Positions 27,429 to 36,844 of a DNA stretch of 64,000 nt are shown one piece after another; within the stretch, counting starts at the first letter, position 1; each line of letters opens with the position of its first letter. The position numbers were made by a program, and so were the translations under genes. Source of the DNA: Photorhabdus namnaonensis (GTDB lineage: Bacteria; Pseudomonadota; Gammaproteobacteria; Enterobacterales; Enterobacteriaceae). The stretch covers positions 1-64,000 of the forward strand of contig NZ_LOIC01000099.1 of the NCBI RefSeq assembly GCF_001684335.1, written 5' to 3'. A model generated the notes under the pieces. The model was not told the DNA's origin, searched no databases, and worked only from the letters and a program-made list of their open reading frames with translations.

Positions 27429-27635
27429 ATGCCGTTTGTTAATATCAGAATTACTCGTGAAGGTGCTACAGCAGAACAAAAGAAGCAATTAATTGAAGGA
27501 GCCACTCAGTTACTGGTCGATGTATTAGGAAAAAATCCGGCGACAACTTTTGTCATTATTGATGAAGTCGATACGGATAATTGGGGAATCGGCGGTAAGA
27601 ATGTGACTGAACTGAGAGCTGAGGCTAAAAAGTAG
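27429..27635 (+). CDS. 4-oxalocrotonate tautomerase-family enzyme
   Basis: 68 residues beginning MPFVNIRI, with the catalytic N-terminal Pro exposed after Met removal. The start at 27429 follows AAAGGAGCTG. The size is normal for the family. The substrate is unknown; such proteins act as tautomerases on 2-hydroxymuconate-like or phenylpyruvate compounds. It ends at a strong hairpin. Confidence 0.88.
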   Translation: MPFVNIRITREGATAEQKKQLIEGATQLLVDVLGKNPATTFVIIDEVDTDNWGIGGKNVTELRAEAKK

Positions 27636-27647
27636 TCTCCAATGATG

Positions 27648-27674
27648 AAGGGCGGTATTGCCCGCCCTTTTGGT
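27648..27674. terminator. Bidirectional terminator between tautomerase and yhjJ genes
   Basis: AAGGGCGG pairs with CCGCCCTT over a short loop, followed by TTGG on the plus strand. It lies between convergent genes. Confidence 0.75.
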
Positions 27675-27678
27675 TGTC

Positions 27679-29169
27679 TTAAGACGCTTTTGCCTCAGGC
27701 TTCGATATCGGTGGTTGTGCCGGCATATCAGCTTTATCCTGATGTGGTGTCAGCAACATAATCTGATTAAAGCTGTTTCTTAACTGATCGACATCCATCT
27801 CCACTTCTCCTTTCGGTTGAATCAGAATAAATGCAACCTCTTGTGAAAGGATCTGCTTCAACTCGCGATTAAGCATTTCAGGGGTCAAGGAAGCTAAAAA
27901 TGCTTGCCTCAAACGCTGATACTGCTCAGGAGCGATATCCACCACATTGCTTTGTTGGGACAAAAGACGCTGATTAATCAGAATATCCGTACTGGTATGA
28001 CCATACATGGCAAACAACTGGCTGAGTTGTGCTTGTTTTTGCGCATATAGCTCATCAAATTGTCCCTTCGGCAACCCTTTATCCCGTAGTGTGACCAATT
28101 CAGCCGCCAGATACTCCATTGCCGGTTTTAGATTACCAGCTGTCGTGTTGAGATTCAGGGCGCAGCTCGCACGATGGTACTGGACTTTGCAATCCAACCC
28201 CAGTTTCAACGCTTTATCGTTTTTTCTTTCCAGCCCAAGTTGCAGATAGCGATAAAGTGCCTCGCGGGTAACATCACTGATCCAGTAGTTATTAAGCACA
28301 TGTGAATCATTAATCGGCTGCCAATTGAGATCCCAAATCAAGGATAAAGTATCTTCCTTCTTTTTATCGCTGATAATCCCAATGGTCTCCGGTTTCATCG
28401 GTGACAATGCGGCGATGGTGGCCGGAGTATGGCGTTTACCTTTCAATGATGAAAACGCTTGGCTGATATTTTCCGGCAGAGTACGGCTATCCACATGGCC
28501 CGCAACGTATAACGTCATCATGTCAGGGGTATACCACTGCCGGTAAAACTGCTTAAGCTTTTCCAAATCAATAGGTTGAAGCGCGTTCTGTGCCGGATCA
28601 TGCCCTAACAGGGTTGAACCTTTCAAACGTCTACGCCACACGGGATCTTGTATATCCGGTGGATAGGTTGCGACGGATGTATTAGCCATTTTCATGGCAT
28701 GTTGTAGAGTCTCAGATGTAAATACCGCTTTTCCTGCCGCATCAGCCAACCAGTTCAATGCGTCTTTTAGTAGTTCAGGCTGATTATGTGGCAAGCTTAA
28801 GCTATAAAGTGTGAAATCATATGAAACAATAGCTGGAGGCAGTGGGTATTTTGGATCAATAGCACTGTTCCATAGCTGCTCTAATTTGGTAGAAGATAAA
28901 CTTTTGCTACTAAAGAGAACGACTTTCGGAATCAACCAGGTATAACCCGCCTGTTGGGTTTTCTCCGCCAGTGACCCTGTTTTCACAACAAGGCGCAACT
29001 GTATTCTGTCGTTAGGACGTTGCGGCGTCTGCAAAATTTGCCAGTTAAAACCGTTTTCCAGTTTACCTTGTTTCCAGGCAGGGTCAGGCTGCAAGGCTTC
29101 TGCCTGCGTCTGGCCCGAAACTGCCAGCATTATCCCACCAATCAAATAACGAATTTTCGTACCCTGCAT
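27679..29169 (-). CDS. yhjJ: YhjJ, M16-family peptidase homologue lacking the zinc site
   Basis: 496 residues, the same size as E. coli YhjJ (~498), starting MQGTKIRYLIGG with a signal peptide ending around AEA. Two M16 halves are present. The HxxEH zinc motif expected after VVKTGSLAEKTQQAG is absent, so it is probably not a peptidase; the E. coli protein is likewise a predicted inactive, exported member. Highly matched segments include LKGSTLLGHDPA, WYTPDMMTLYVAGHVD and NVVDIAPEQYQRLRQ. Confidence 0.93.
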   Translation of the reverse strand: MQGTKIRYLIGGIMLAVSGQTQAEALQPDPAWKQGKLENGFNWQILQTPQRPNDRIQLRLVVKTGSLAEKTQQAGYTWLIPKVVLFSSKSLSSTKLEQLWNSAIDPKYPLPPAIVSYDFTLYSLSLPHNQPELLKDALNWLADAAGKAVFTSETLQHAMKMANTSVATYPPDIQDPVWRRRLKGSTLLGHDPAQNALQPIDLEKLKQFYRQWYTPDMMTLYVAGHVDSRTLPENISQAFSSLKGKRHTPATIAALSPMKPETIGIISDKKKEDTLSLIWDLNWQPINDSHVLNNYWISDVTREALYRYLQLGLERKNDKALKLGLDCKVQYHRASCALNLNTTAGNLKPAMEYLAAELVTLRDKGLPKGQFDELYAQKQAQLSQLFAMYGHTSTDILINQRLLSQQSNVVDIAPEQYQRLRQAFLASLTPEMLNRELKQILSQEVAFILIQPKGEVEMDVDQLRNSFNQIMLLTPHQDKADMPAQPPISKPEAKAS

Positions 29170-29347
29170 GTGAACCCCTATAGATGTCTATCCTTGGTTT
29201 TAGCCTTCGAAGATTTAACCATTGATGACAGAATATGTTCCCTTCGACCAATAATAACGGTAGAAAAAGCAAAAACCTGAATTTTAACAGGCGAAATCCT
29301 ATCAGGATTATAACAGAGGATTAGACCTCAAACCGCCGCGGATAGTT

Positions 29348-30061
29348 TCATGATGACGGAGGTTTATGCTTATCAAATTGACGATTATATCCCCTGATCA
29401 GCATACCCAATTCATCGTCCTGATGGTATTTAGAGCAAGCCATTGGCTCTGATGGTTGATCGTTATTAAGATCCCGCGCAATGGCACGTAATGGGTGCAC
29501 AATAATCCGGTTGATACACCAGCTTATCGACACCGTAAGGATAAGGGCCAATAATAAATAAGTTGTCAGCATCAGTGCCAACGTATTAATAGCAAAACGA
29601 TATACTCGATTGGAATCCACTTGCAAAATCAGATGCCCTAGTGGTTTAGCACCTGTCGATACTGAACCATAAACATGAAGAGGAATACTCACTTCCACAG
29701 GGATACCAAAAACTCGTTTAGCCAGTTCGGGGATTGGGCGATGGGTGGCAAAACTCAATCGTATCACCCGGATATCTTCCGGTAACACCACATCCGCCCG
29801 TCCTAAGATACCTACAGTGCGCAGCCCTATCAGCAACTCTTTTGCTTTACTAAGATCAGAATTAAGTAGCGCTTCCGTTAAAGGCGCCTGTACCTGAACC
29901 GCCGCATTATTAAGCTGGCTGATATAATCATCTTTACGTTGCTGTATAAAATGACACAATTGAATCGTAATAAAAATAGCAATGGTCACCAGCGTGACGC
30001 CGGTCACTGCGGCCATCTGTTTAATAGTTAACGAACGTTTGACGCGCAATTTCATTTTCAC
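29348..30061 (-). CDS. Truncated YhjK/PdeK: membrane sensor and HAMP only, GGDEF and EAL lost
   Basis: 237 residues beginning LRVKRSLTIKQMA like E. coli PdeK (YhjK). Two membrane helices (~15-38 and ~160-185) flank a periplasmic sensor with RADVVLPEDIRVIRLSF. A HAMP segment follows (ISWCINRIIVHPLRAIARDL, HQDDELGMLIRGYNRQ) and a stop comes within ten codons. The E. coli protein is ~650 residues with GGDEF and EAL domains; here none of that DNA remains before yhjJ. c-di-GMP turnover is therefore lost from this protein. I believe Photorhabdus largely lacks GGDEF/EAL proteins, which would fit. It may be a functionless relic. Confidence 0.88.
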   Translation of the reverse strand: MKMKLRVKRSLTIKQMAAVTGVTLVTIAIFITIQLCHFIQQRKDDYISQLNNAAVQVQAPLTEALLNSDLSKAKELLIGLRTVGILGRADVVLPEDIRVIRLSFATHRPIPELAKRVFGIPVEVSIPLHVYGSVSTGAKPLGHLILQVDSNRVYRFAINTLALMLTTYLLLALILTVSISWCINRIIVHPLRAIARDLNNDQPSEPMACSKYHQDDELGMLIRGYNRQFDKHKPPSS

Positions 30062-30597
30062 TTAAACCAATGCCTATGGGTATCGCAGTTATAACACGTG
30101 ATCATTGGAATTGAGTATACTTGATTTTATCGCTAACGATCCTGTTTCACTTATCCAAGTCGTTATTTTCCTGAAATAATTGCCTTTGGCGGTTATCTGT
30201 AACTATTAGAAAAACATATAAATATTCAATTTTCCTATTTTAAACCGCCTAATTTGACCACAATGTGTAACACTGATGAGTCAAACCACCAATCAGAAAC
30301 TTAAATTAGTCACTCTTTTAGCATTACGCGAAGAAAAGTATCAAACCAAATTACTTTTTTCCTGGCAATCCACCTTTACTCACTCTGTCCAAGATTCATT
30401 CCTAATCGCCAGGTCGTCGTGATTTAACTCACTGTATACACGACATCATTAAGCAAAACGTAATGAAAGTTTAAATTTATACTATATTCTATTATATGCA
30501 CCTAATTTCGGAGAAGCATATATTAACCACAGTAATTTACTGTATGTTCTGACTCCTCAACGTGACACTATTAACCTTGTGTGAAAGGATGGTGTGT
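30062..30597. other. Intergenic region between pdeK remnant and araC-type gene
   Basis: Mostly AT-rich; contains one small possible reading frame (30276-30422) and the promoter region of the AraC-family gene. No operator recognised. Confidence 0.4.
30276..30422 (+). CDS. Possible 48-residue small protein
   Basis: ATG to TGA without interruption; a basic, Gln/Leu-rich peptide starting MSQTTNQKLKLV. No clear ribosome-binding site (CACTG before the ATG). May be chance. Confidence 0.15.
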   Translation: MSQTTNQKLKLVTLLALREEKYQTKLLFSWQSTFTHSVQDSFLIARSS

Positions 30598-31623
30598 ATG
30601 AGTGATCTTGAAGATTTATACCCCTATCGTTTTTCAGCGCTCTCCTATTCTAAAGCTGAACGGTTTGATGCTTGGCGAGAAGAGCATCAACATCATAATA
30701 TTTCGCTAAAAATGCGTGAAATTATTATCTTAGATGCTAATTTCCGCGGGATGCATATAGGAGAGCTGATGCTTGGACGTTGGCGTTTCCTTAGCAAGCG
30801 CGAGAATACAATCAATAACTTTGCTCATCGCTCATTAGACAAGATTCGCAAGGATAATCTTGACCATTATTATTTTCGCCTTAGCCTTTCTGATACGTGG
30901 ATTTATAATGACACTAGCCACCAAACTCAGGTAAGACCTTCGCAATTGGCTGTTATCGATTTGGGTCAACCCTATAATTTGAGTATCGCCGAAGGTGAGG
31001 TCATCATGTTGATGGTTCCTCGAGATCTTCTCCCGACAACAACGGCTAATTTCCACGGAGCAGTCTTAAATCACAGCCTGGGGCAGCTTTTTGCTGAACA
31101 TATTAGAGCACTATTTCTGCATGCTCCCCACTTGCCTAAGAACGATATGCCACAGGTTATGCAAGCTACTTTGGGCTTCCTGAATGCGACGCTTTCTGCG
31201 ACCCCAGATAATATTATTCAGGCACAAACTGCTATTGACACGACTTTGTTCAACAGGATCAGACACTATATTGATCAAAATCTTAATTCAAATACACTAA
31301 ACGTTAACCAGATTTGTGAACAAATCGGTATTTCCAGGAGTCATTTATATCGGCTCTTCGAAACGGTAGGCGGTGTAGCAAGTTACATTTGTTCACGACG
31401 TTTATCTAAAGTTCATTCAATTCTGAGTTCCCAAATCACCCCACGTCAACGTATTGCTGACTTGGCTTATCAGTATGGGTTCAGTAGCCCGGTTCAATTT
31501 GCGCGTGCCTATAAGAGGAAATTTAGCTATTCTCCAAGCGAAACGAAAAGAATCGTTCTCCCTACCGATGAAGATTCATCTGTCTTGCAGTCTAGTAGCG
31601 ATTTTTGGCTACGGTCTCGTTGA
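30598..31623 (+). CDS. AraC-family transcriptional regulator
   Basis: 341 residues from the ATG at 30598, which follows GAAAGGATGG; an upstream GTG is possible. The N-terminal ~200 residues form an AraC-binding-like cupin region. The C-terminal ~100 residues have two helix-turn-helix units (VNQICEQIGISRSHLYRLF and RIADLAYQYGFSSPVQFARA). It abuts the OPT transporter gene end-to-end (0 bp, convergent) and may regulate the transporter/CDPS operon; that is positional inference only. Confidence 0.85.
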   Translation: MSDLEDLYPYRFSALSYSKAERFDAWREEHQHHNISLKMREIIILDANFRGMHIGELMLGRWRFLSKRENTINNFAHRSLDKIRKDNLDHYYFRLSLSDTWIYNDTSHQTQVRPSQLAVIDLGQPYNLSIAEGEVIMLMVPRDLLPTTTANFHGAVLNHSLGQLFAEHIRALFLHAPHLPKNDMPQVMQATLGFLNATLSATPDNIIQAQTAIDTTLFNRIRHYIDQNLNSNTLNVNQICEQIGISRSHLYRLFETVGGVASYICSRRLSKVHSILSSQITPRQRIADLAYQYGFSSPVQFARAYKRKFSYSPSETKRIVLPTDEDSSVLQSSSDFWLRSR

Positions 31624-33267
31624 TTAATGTTCGTTTGTACTCTGCCCTACTGTGGGTGAATGAGCGCTTAACATTATGCTACAAAGAGCATCTCCTGCAA
31701 TCATCCCGCCCGCGAAAGACTCCAGTCCGTGGGAAGGGTGGTTGCGATACTTGCGTTTTACCCATAAACGACAAATCAACCCAAGGAGAACCATCCAGCC
31801 AACAGTAGGTTTAGCTATTAATAGTCCTGTTGCAAGCATGATACCTAATTGGCCTCGAGTGCCGCCAATAACTTGTAGAAGCGCACCCAGTATTACCCAG
31901 CTGGTGAAATTCATTAAGTTGCTTTGATCTATACTTGTTTTAATAGCCGCGGCATAAGCCAAATTGACTGGGGCAAACAGGTTATGAGCGAACAAATCCC
32001 GCCAGGTCAGTAGAACAGCGATAATCGCTACGCCAAAACCTAACATGCCCGCGATCATTTGTTCTCGCCGCCCTCTTTGCTCAAATATGGGATCACGATT
32101 ATCACCTCTCAATATGTATCCTGCTTTAAGGTCGTAGCCCATATCAGCAAATGCAGGCCCAGTTGCCGATGTAAACGCGGTTAATACGACCAAGGCTTTT
32201 ACTGGAAAACCGATCCAGATACCAATTACCAATGATAGTAGCGCTACACCAAACGCAGGCATCCACCCGGTGTTCATGGCTGCGATTCCCACGATGAGTT
32301 CGTGAAGTAGCGCTGAGATCGTGCCAAATACAACAAATCCAATCAACATAGGTAAACTGAGTTGTTCAAACAGACCCGTCCCTAGAGCAAGTATCATCGC
32401 CAAAAATAGATAGCCCAAACTACCGAGACCGAGTAAAGCCCGAAAAGATGAGGCACCAGGCTGATCAATCTGATGTTGATGACAGCCTGCGGGAATAGTG
32501 ATGTGTGCCTTCTTCCGCTTGTACATGGAAAGACCAATTTGCAAAGCTGCCACCATACCAGCACCAACCAAAATCCCTTCAGGCATTCTCAGGGTACTGA
32601 TATCCAATGCAAACACAATATAGAGACAGGGAGCCAATAGCAGTCCAGCCGCGAATGACAGCATAGCCGCAAAGCCCCCGATAAAAGCAATACCGGCAGC
32701 CGACATTGGCAAACCTAAAAGACTGCCGATAAACCCACTTATCACCCCACAAATTAATGTGATCGTTCGATAACCTCCTCGATCAGTGGTTTTGATCACC
32801 TCAGCGGTAGCCATCCCAAGAGGCCAAGCACCTGATGCTGGAAATACCGGGGAGTCAAACATACGATATAGCAGGAAAGCATCCCACAACATAGCCAAAC
32901 TTACCCCTACCAGTATCGGCATAATGAGTTCAGGCATCTCCATGACGTACGCGATACCAAGCGGGGCGAGAAGGCTGATAGCTGCCCCAAAAGTGGCAGA
33001 GGACATACTGGTTTGCACTAAATTTTGTGCATGAACAGAACGGAAAAGTGTGAATTGATAGATTGGGAGCCGTGCTATAGCCATAGCAACCAGAGCACCA
33101 ATTATAGATGTGCTTGGTGTGACACCCAGAGTGACAAGTGTTTGGATACCAATGATTGATCCGAGAGAACTTACCAGAATCAATACAACTAACATTAATG
33201 GAGAAAACGCCCGTGGGTGAGGTGATGAGATATTCGTCATACGCTGGTGGCTTGATTCTTTCCCCAC
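31624..33267 (-). CDS. OPT-family (oligopeptide / metal-chelate) transporter
   Basis: 547 residues with about 14 membrane segments. OPT hallmarks include SSATFGAAISLLAPLGIAY, FPASGAWPLGMATAEVI and GYDLKAGYILRGDNR. Bacterial OPT proteins import oligopeptides or metal-siderophore/peptide complexes. It is the last gene of a same-strand series (2OG oxygenase, CDPS, MFS, OPT), 134 bp after the MFS gene. It could re-import the cyclodipeptide-derived product or its metal complex, or be unrelated. Confidence 0.85.
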   Translation of the reverse strand: MGKESSHQRMTNISSPHPRAFSPLMLVVLILVSSLGSIIGIQTLVTLGVTPSTSIIGALVAMAIARLPIYQFTLFRSVHAQNLVQTSMSSATFGAAISLLAPLGIAYVMEMPELIMPILVGVSLAMLWDAFLLYRMFDSPVFPASGAWPLGMATAEVIKTTDRGGYRTITLICGVISGFIGSLLGLPMSAAGIAFIGGFAAMLSFAAGLLLAPCLYIVFALDISTLRMPEGILVGAGMVAALQIGLSMYKRKKAHITIPAGCHQHQIDQPGASSFRALLGLGSLGYLFLAMILALGTGLFEQLSLPMLIGFVVFGTISALLHELIVGIAAMNTGWMPAFGVALLSLVIGIWIGFPVKALVVLTAFTSATGPAFADMGYDLKAGYILRGDNRDPIFEQRGRREQMIAGMLGFGVAIIAVLLTWRDLFAHNLFAPVNLAYAAAIKTSIDQSNLMNFTSWVILGALLQVIGGTRGQLGIMLATGLLIAKPTVGWMVLLGLICRLWVKRKYRNHPSHGLESFAGGMIAGDALCSIMLSAHSPTVGQSTNEH

Positions 33268-33401
33268 GGTGCTCTCCCCTAATTTTCAAAGTTGGTAATA
33301 GTCACTGTCTCTCTGTTGTTTCATCATCTATTTTCAATTTAAACCGATTTTTAAATCTATTGCAGATAGCCGCCGAACAACGTGGCATCTTCCTGTAATG
33401 C

Positions 33402-34925
33402 CTATTGTTTCGACTGTTGTCGTTTCAATGTCATCCAAAGGATACATAAAACTGAAAGGGAGATGGCTAACAACAACCCCATTGCCGCACGGTATCCCTC
33501 AATAAAGAACGTATGAAAAACATTCAGCGCATCTGCAAGGTCAAGACCAGCATGTTGATGCAAAGCTGAAAGCGCGCCTTCTGGTTCAGCGATAACTTTC
33601 TCCACCCATTGACCAGGAGTCACGCCAAACGCGCCTAATTTGAGTAATAAGCTGCTGGTAGCAACTTGCTGATAAAGTAGCAGACCAAAAGCAAGCCCTA
33701 CGGCCCCACCAATATTATGCACCGTCCACGATGATCCCATAGCAACCGCCCCCATACGTTCCGGTACAGATGACAGCGCAGCCACTGTGGATGGCCCCAG
33801 TACACAAGCCCAACCAATACCCATAAACGTAAACGCAATCGCAATACTGAATAGACTGCTGTATTCGGAAAAGAGTGTTTGAAGGAATGCTGAAATAGCA
33901 AAAAATAAAAAGCCGCTGACAAGTATTATTTTGACTCCCATTCGGTCAGTAAGCCGACCAACAATCGGTGAAAGAAGAGCAACCATCGCCGTAGTAGGAA
34001 GCAACATCATACCTATCTGATATCCCTCAAGATCTTTTATCGTATGTAGGTACAGAGGCATCAGGAAAAAAGCCAGACAGTAAAAAAAGGCCAGTGCCGC
34101 ATTGGCTATAGCCGCACCAATGAAAGTCCGGTTTTTAAACAGATGGAGTTGAAGGATCGGCGCAGAGACCCGTTGTTCAATATGATAAAATATGACCAAC
34201 GCGACGACCGATATGATTAAAAGACCTAGCGTAGAGAATGACAGCCATCCCCACTCACTACCTAAGCTGAGTACAACAATGCAGGCCGACAGACCGGTGA
34301 TCAGAAAAATCAATCCCCCCCAGTCTAACGTCGTCCCTTGTTCCTTATTCCTAGATTCTTTGACGCTAACCGTACAGATTAATAGGCTTAAGACAATCAA
34401 TGGAACGTTTATTAGGAAAATCCAACGCCAACCTAGAGTGCTAACGATGATTCCTCCTATTACCGGGCCAATTGCCAGTCCGAGTCCATTAACCCCAAAG
34501 AGCAAACCGATACCTTTTCCACGCTCCTCCTCAGGGAAGGCATTGGAAACTATGGCACCAGAGGCTGTGTATAAGACTGCGCAGGATACTCCCTGAGCAA
34601 AGCGAAAAGCGATAAGCCAGTTTATATTTGTAACAAGCCCAGCACCAAGTGATGCAAGTCCGAAGCATATGGCGCCAAGGTAGAGTACGCGTCGACGACC
34701 ATAGATATCAGCCATACGCCCCATCACAACCATGAAAGCTGATAGTGCCAAGAGAAAAATATTGATAATCCACTGGAGTTCAGCCACTGTAGCATGAAGA
34801 TCAGCTCTTATTGCGGGCAAAGCCGTGTTGACGATAGTAAAGTCAATACAACCAAGAAAGCTCGCAATACTCACACCAGTCAAAACCCACCACTTTCTGT
34901 GATTCTCTGAGAAAAAAATCATCAA
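33402..34925 (-). CDS. MFS drug:H+ antiporter, DHA2 (14-TMS, EmrB/QacA) type
   Basis: 507 residues. Motif A, GRMADIYGRRRVLYLG, and motif C, GVNGLGLAIGPVIGG, are clear. Fourteen helices expected. The start follows GAGGAGGCTATTTG, a strong ribosome-binding site; Met-Met gives two nearly equivalent starts. It lies 173 bp after the CDPS gene, with an attenuator-like hairpin in the gap. A likely exporter for the cyclodipeptide product. Confidence 0.9.
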   Translation of the reverse strand: MMIFFSENHRKWWVLTGVSIASFLGCIDFTIVNTALPAIRADLHATVAELQWIINIFLLALSAFMVVMGRMADIYGRRRVLYLGAICFGLASLGAGLVTNINWLIAFRFAQGVSCAVLYTASGAIVSNAFPEEERGKGIGLLFGVNGLGLAIGPVIGGIIVSTLGWRWIFLINVPLIVLSLLICTVSVKESRNKEQGTTLDWGGLIFLITGLSACIVVLSLGSEWGWLSFSTLGLLIISVVALVIFYHIEQRVSAPILQLHLFKNRTFIGAAIANAALAFFYCLAFFLMPLYLHTIKDLEGYQIGMMLLPTTAMVALLSPIVGRLTDRMGVKIILVSGFLFFAISAFLQTLFSEYSSLFSIAIAFTFMGIGWACVLGPSTVAALSSVPERMGAVAMGSSWTVHNIGGAVGLAFGLLLYQQVATSSLLLKLGAFGVTPGQWVEKVIAEPEGALSALHQHAGLDLADALNVFHTFFIEGYRAAMGLLLAISLSVLCILWMTLKRQQSKQ

Positions 34926-34955
34926 ATAGCCTCCTCTGTGTTCAGTAGTTCATCT

Positions 34956-35018
34956 AAAAAATTCCCGGAATCTCACTGAAACAAGCTTGAGTATCGGCTT
35001 AGCATGTGCCGGGAATTT
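34956..35018 (-). terminator. Attenuator-like terminator between CDPS and MFS genes
   Basis: On the minus strand AAATTCCCGG pairs with CCGGGAATTT across a 40-nt loop, immediately followed by six T's. It could reduce transcription of the exporter relative to the synthase, or end the first unit. Confidence 0.65.
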
Positions 35019-35098
35019 CCTGGAAGGACAGACTATAACCTTATCTTCCTTAGTTATTTCATATCTATCAGATTACTGATGTTTCATGTCTTTTTGAT

Positions 35099-35839
35099 TT
35101 ATTCCACCATACAATGAATCGCATCTTCCTGAAGGAATGCATTATTAAGAAAATTTGGTATAGACCGCTTCTTAAAGCGTAGAGATAACCAGCGTTCTTT
35201 TCCAGGATATTTTTCAACAACGAAACGCTCGCGTGTAGCATCCATTGCCGCAGTCATTGGTTGTGGATAGATGACGAAATCGTAACCTTTAGCTGCCCAA
35301 ATCGGCATGATTATGGGACATTCTTCCATAAGATAATTTAAACAACGTATGAACGCCTGAACGGTATCAATACTTGGGTCCCGCTTTACCATTCGATCAA
35401 TAAATATGCCTATGGTTTCGTTAATTGCCTCTTTATAAGCAGGATCATTGACATATAATCCTTCTATATCTTCTCGAAATGCCAAATATGATATATCGTT
35501 TAAGGCTTCATCCCAGCGGAGAATATTATTGGGAATTGAAAGTGCAGCGAGAACTTCGGAATTTCGAGCGATCCAAGAAGTACCCAATTCATATGTAAAA
35601 CAATAGGCTGCTTCATAACTCATTCCCAGATAATTATGCCGCTGTAAGGTATCAGCTACCGCGATTGTGCATGAAGAAAATCCACTCTTATTAATCAGAT
35701 CAATGGTTGCTGCGAGTTTATCGCCTTCATGATATTTTTGGCCGACACTGATAAGTAAGATGACCTTACTACCCGACAAGGCCGTTTTTTCTTTATCAAA
35801 ATTGAATGCGGCTTTTGAAAAGAATGTGTAACTAGCCAT
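35099..35839 (-). CDS. tRNA-dependent cyclodipeptide synthase, XYP subfamily
   Basis: 246 residues. CDPSs use two aminoacyl-tRNAs to make a 2,5-diketopiperazine. The fold landmarks are in place: after the first strand, catalytic Ser31 (LLISVGQ), with Gln34 at the position equivalent to AlbC Asn40. Then YLMEECP, giving Tyr169 and Glu173, equivalent to AlbC Tyr178 and Glu182. Then Tyr191-Pro192 (VIYPQP), equivalent to Tyr202-His203. X-Tyr-Pro at these three places defines the XYP subfamily. It lies 33 bp after a 2OG-Fe(II) oxygenase gene, its likely tailoring partner. The amino acids used cannot be predicted with confidence from sequence. Confidence 0.88.
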   Translation of the reverse strand: MASYTFFSKAAFNFDKEKTALSGSKVILLISVGQKYHEGDKLAATIDLINKSGFSSCTIAVADTLQRHNYLGMSYEAAYCFTYELGTSWIARNSEVLAALSIPNNILRWDEALNDISYLAFREDIEGLYVNDPAYKEAINETIGIFIDRMVKRDPSIDTVQAFIRCLNYLMEECPIIMPIWAAKGYDFVIYPQPMTAAMDATRERFVVEKYPGKERWLSLRFKKRSIPNFLNNAFLQEDAIHCMVE

Positions 35840-35872
35840 ATTCTTGCCCCCAAATTGAAGCTTTATTATCCC

Positions 35873-36844
35873 CTAAGCACCAATACTGTAATTTGACTTT
35901 ATTCTCGTCATAAGATGATCTGCATACTCAATACGAGGATATCTTGCCGGATTATCCGCATCCTTAAATATATCTAATGGAGCTATTTGAGCATGCATGC
36001 TTGGCTCAAAAAAGAAAGGGATAGCGTATCGTTTCTTTCCAGAGCGATTTATTACCCGATGGGGAGTAGAAATAAAGTTATCGTTAGTCATCCATTTGAT
36101 CATATCTCCGCTATTTAAGATAAAAGAACCCGGTTCAGGTGGAACATCAATCCATTCTCCCTCTTGATTTTTGACTTGCAGTCCCCCAATGGTATCTTGT
36201 GCTAATAAGGTCAAAAATCCATAATCCGTATGCGGGGCAATGCCATACTGGTCTTCAGGAATGATGTCTGGCTGTTCCGGGTAATATTGAAGCCTCAAGA
36301 AAATAGTCGGCTCCCTGAAATAATTATCTAATGCATCGGGGCTCAGGCCGAACGCCATTGCAAAAACTTGTACCATCCGTTTAGCCAAAGCCTGCATAGA
36401 TTTATAGTATGTTGTGATCGTCTCCTTGAACTCCGGCATATCTTCCGGCCATTGATTTGGGCCCGCTAAGTTTTGTTCTAGTTTAAAGTCTTCACTTTCC
36501 TCCGATACTTCATTAGCAATAATAAATGCCTCACTTTGATTAGGCTTATTCGCTTTTTCCAAAGTAGATAATTCAAATCGAGATGTGCTCCTCGGCATAT
36601 AACCCCGAAAGAACTTATTTTGACGAATTTTTAATTTCTTATTCAGTGGTAGATTGTGGAAATCTTTTGCTGCCTGAAACGTGGCTTGCACTAAATCTTC
36701 TGATATGCCGTGATTAATAAGGTAAGCAAACCCCACATTCGTATATATTTGGCGAACTTGATCAGCAACTGACAATAATCCCGTATCTGTATGGGTAAAT
36801 ATTGGCGCAAGGTCAATATGAGGTATTTTCTCAAAACTTTTCAT
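35873..36844 (-). CDS. 2-oxoglutarate/Fe(II) oxygenase, isopenicillin-N-synthase-like
   Basis: 323 residues from the ATG at 36844, chosen because GGGAGAG lies just upstream. N-terminal DIOX_N region (residues ~8-120) and 2OG-FeII_Oxy jelly roll. Iron ligands His205, Asp207 (APHTDYGF) and His262 (TPHRVINRSG). The co-substrate Arg is 272 in RYAIPFFFEPS, where the usual RxS is RxA. It is the first gene of the unit with an XYP CDPS and an exporter. It probably hydroxylates, desaturates or cyclises the diketopiperazine; the reaction is inferred. Confidence 0.88.
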   Translation of the reverse strand: MKSFEKIPHIDLAPIFTHTDTGLLSVADQVRQIYTNVGFAYLINHGISEDLVQATFQAAKDFHNLPLNKKLKIRQNKFFRGYMPRSTSRFELSTLEKANKPNQSEAFIIANEVSEESEDFKLEQNLAGPNQWPEDMPEFKETITTYYKSMQALAKRMVQVFAMAFGLSPDALDNYFREPTIFLRLQYYPEQPDIIPEDQYGIAPHTDYGFLTLLAQDTIGGLQVKNQEGEWIDVPPEPGSFILNSGDMIKWMTNDNFISTPHRVINRSGKKRYAIPFFFEPSMHAQIAPLDIFKDADNPARYPRIEYADHLMTRIKSNYSIGA

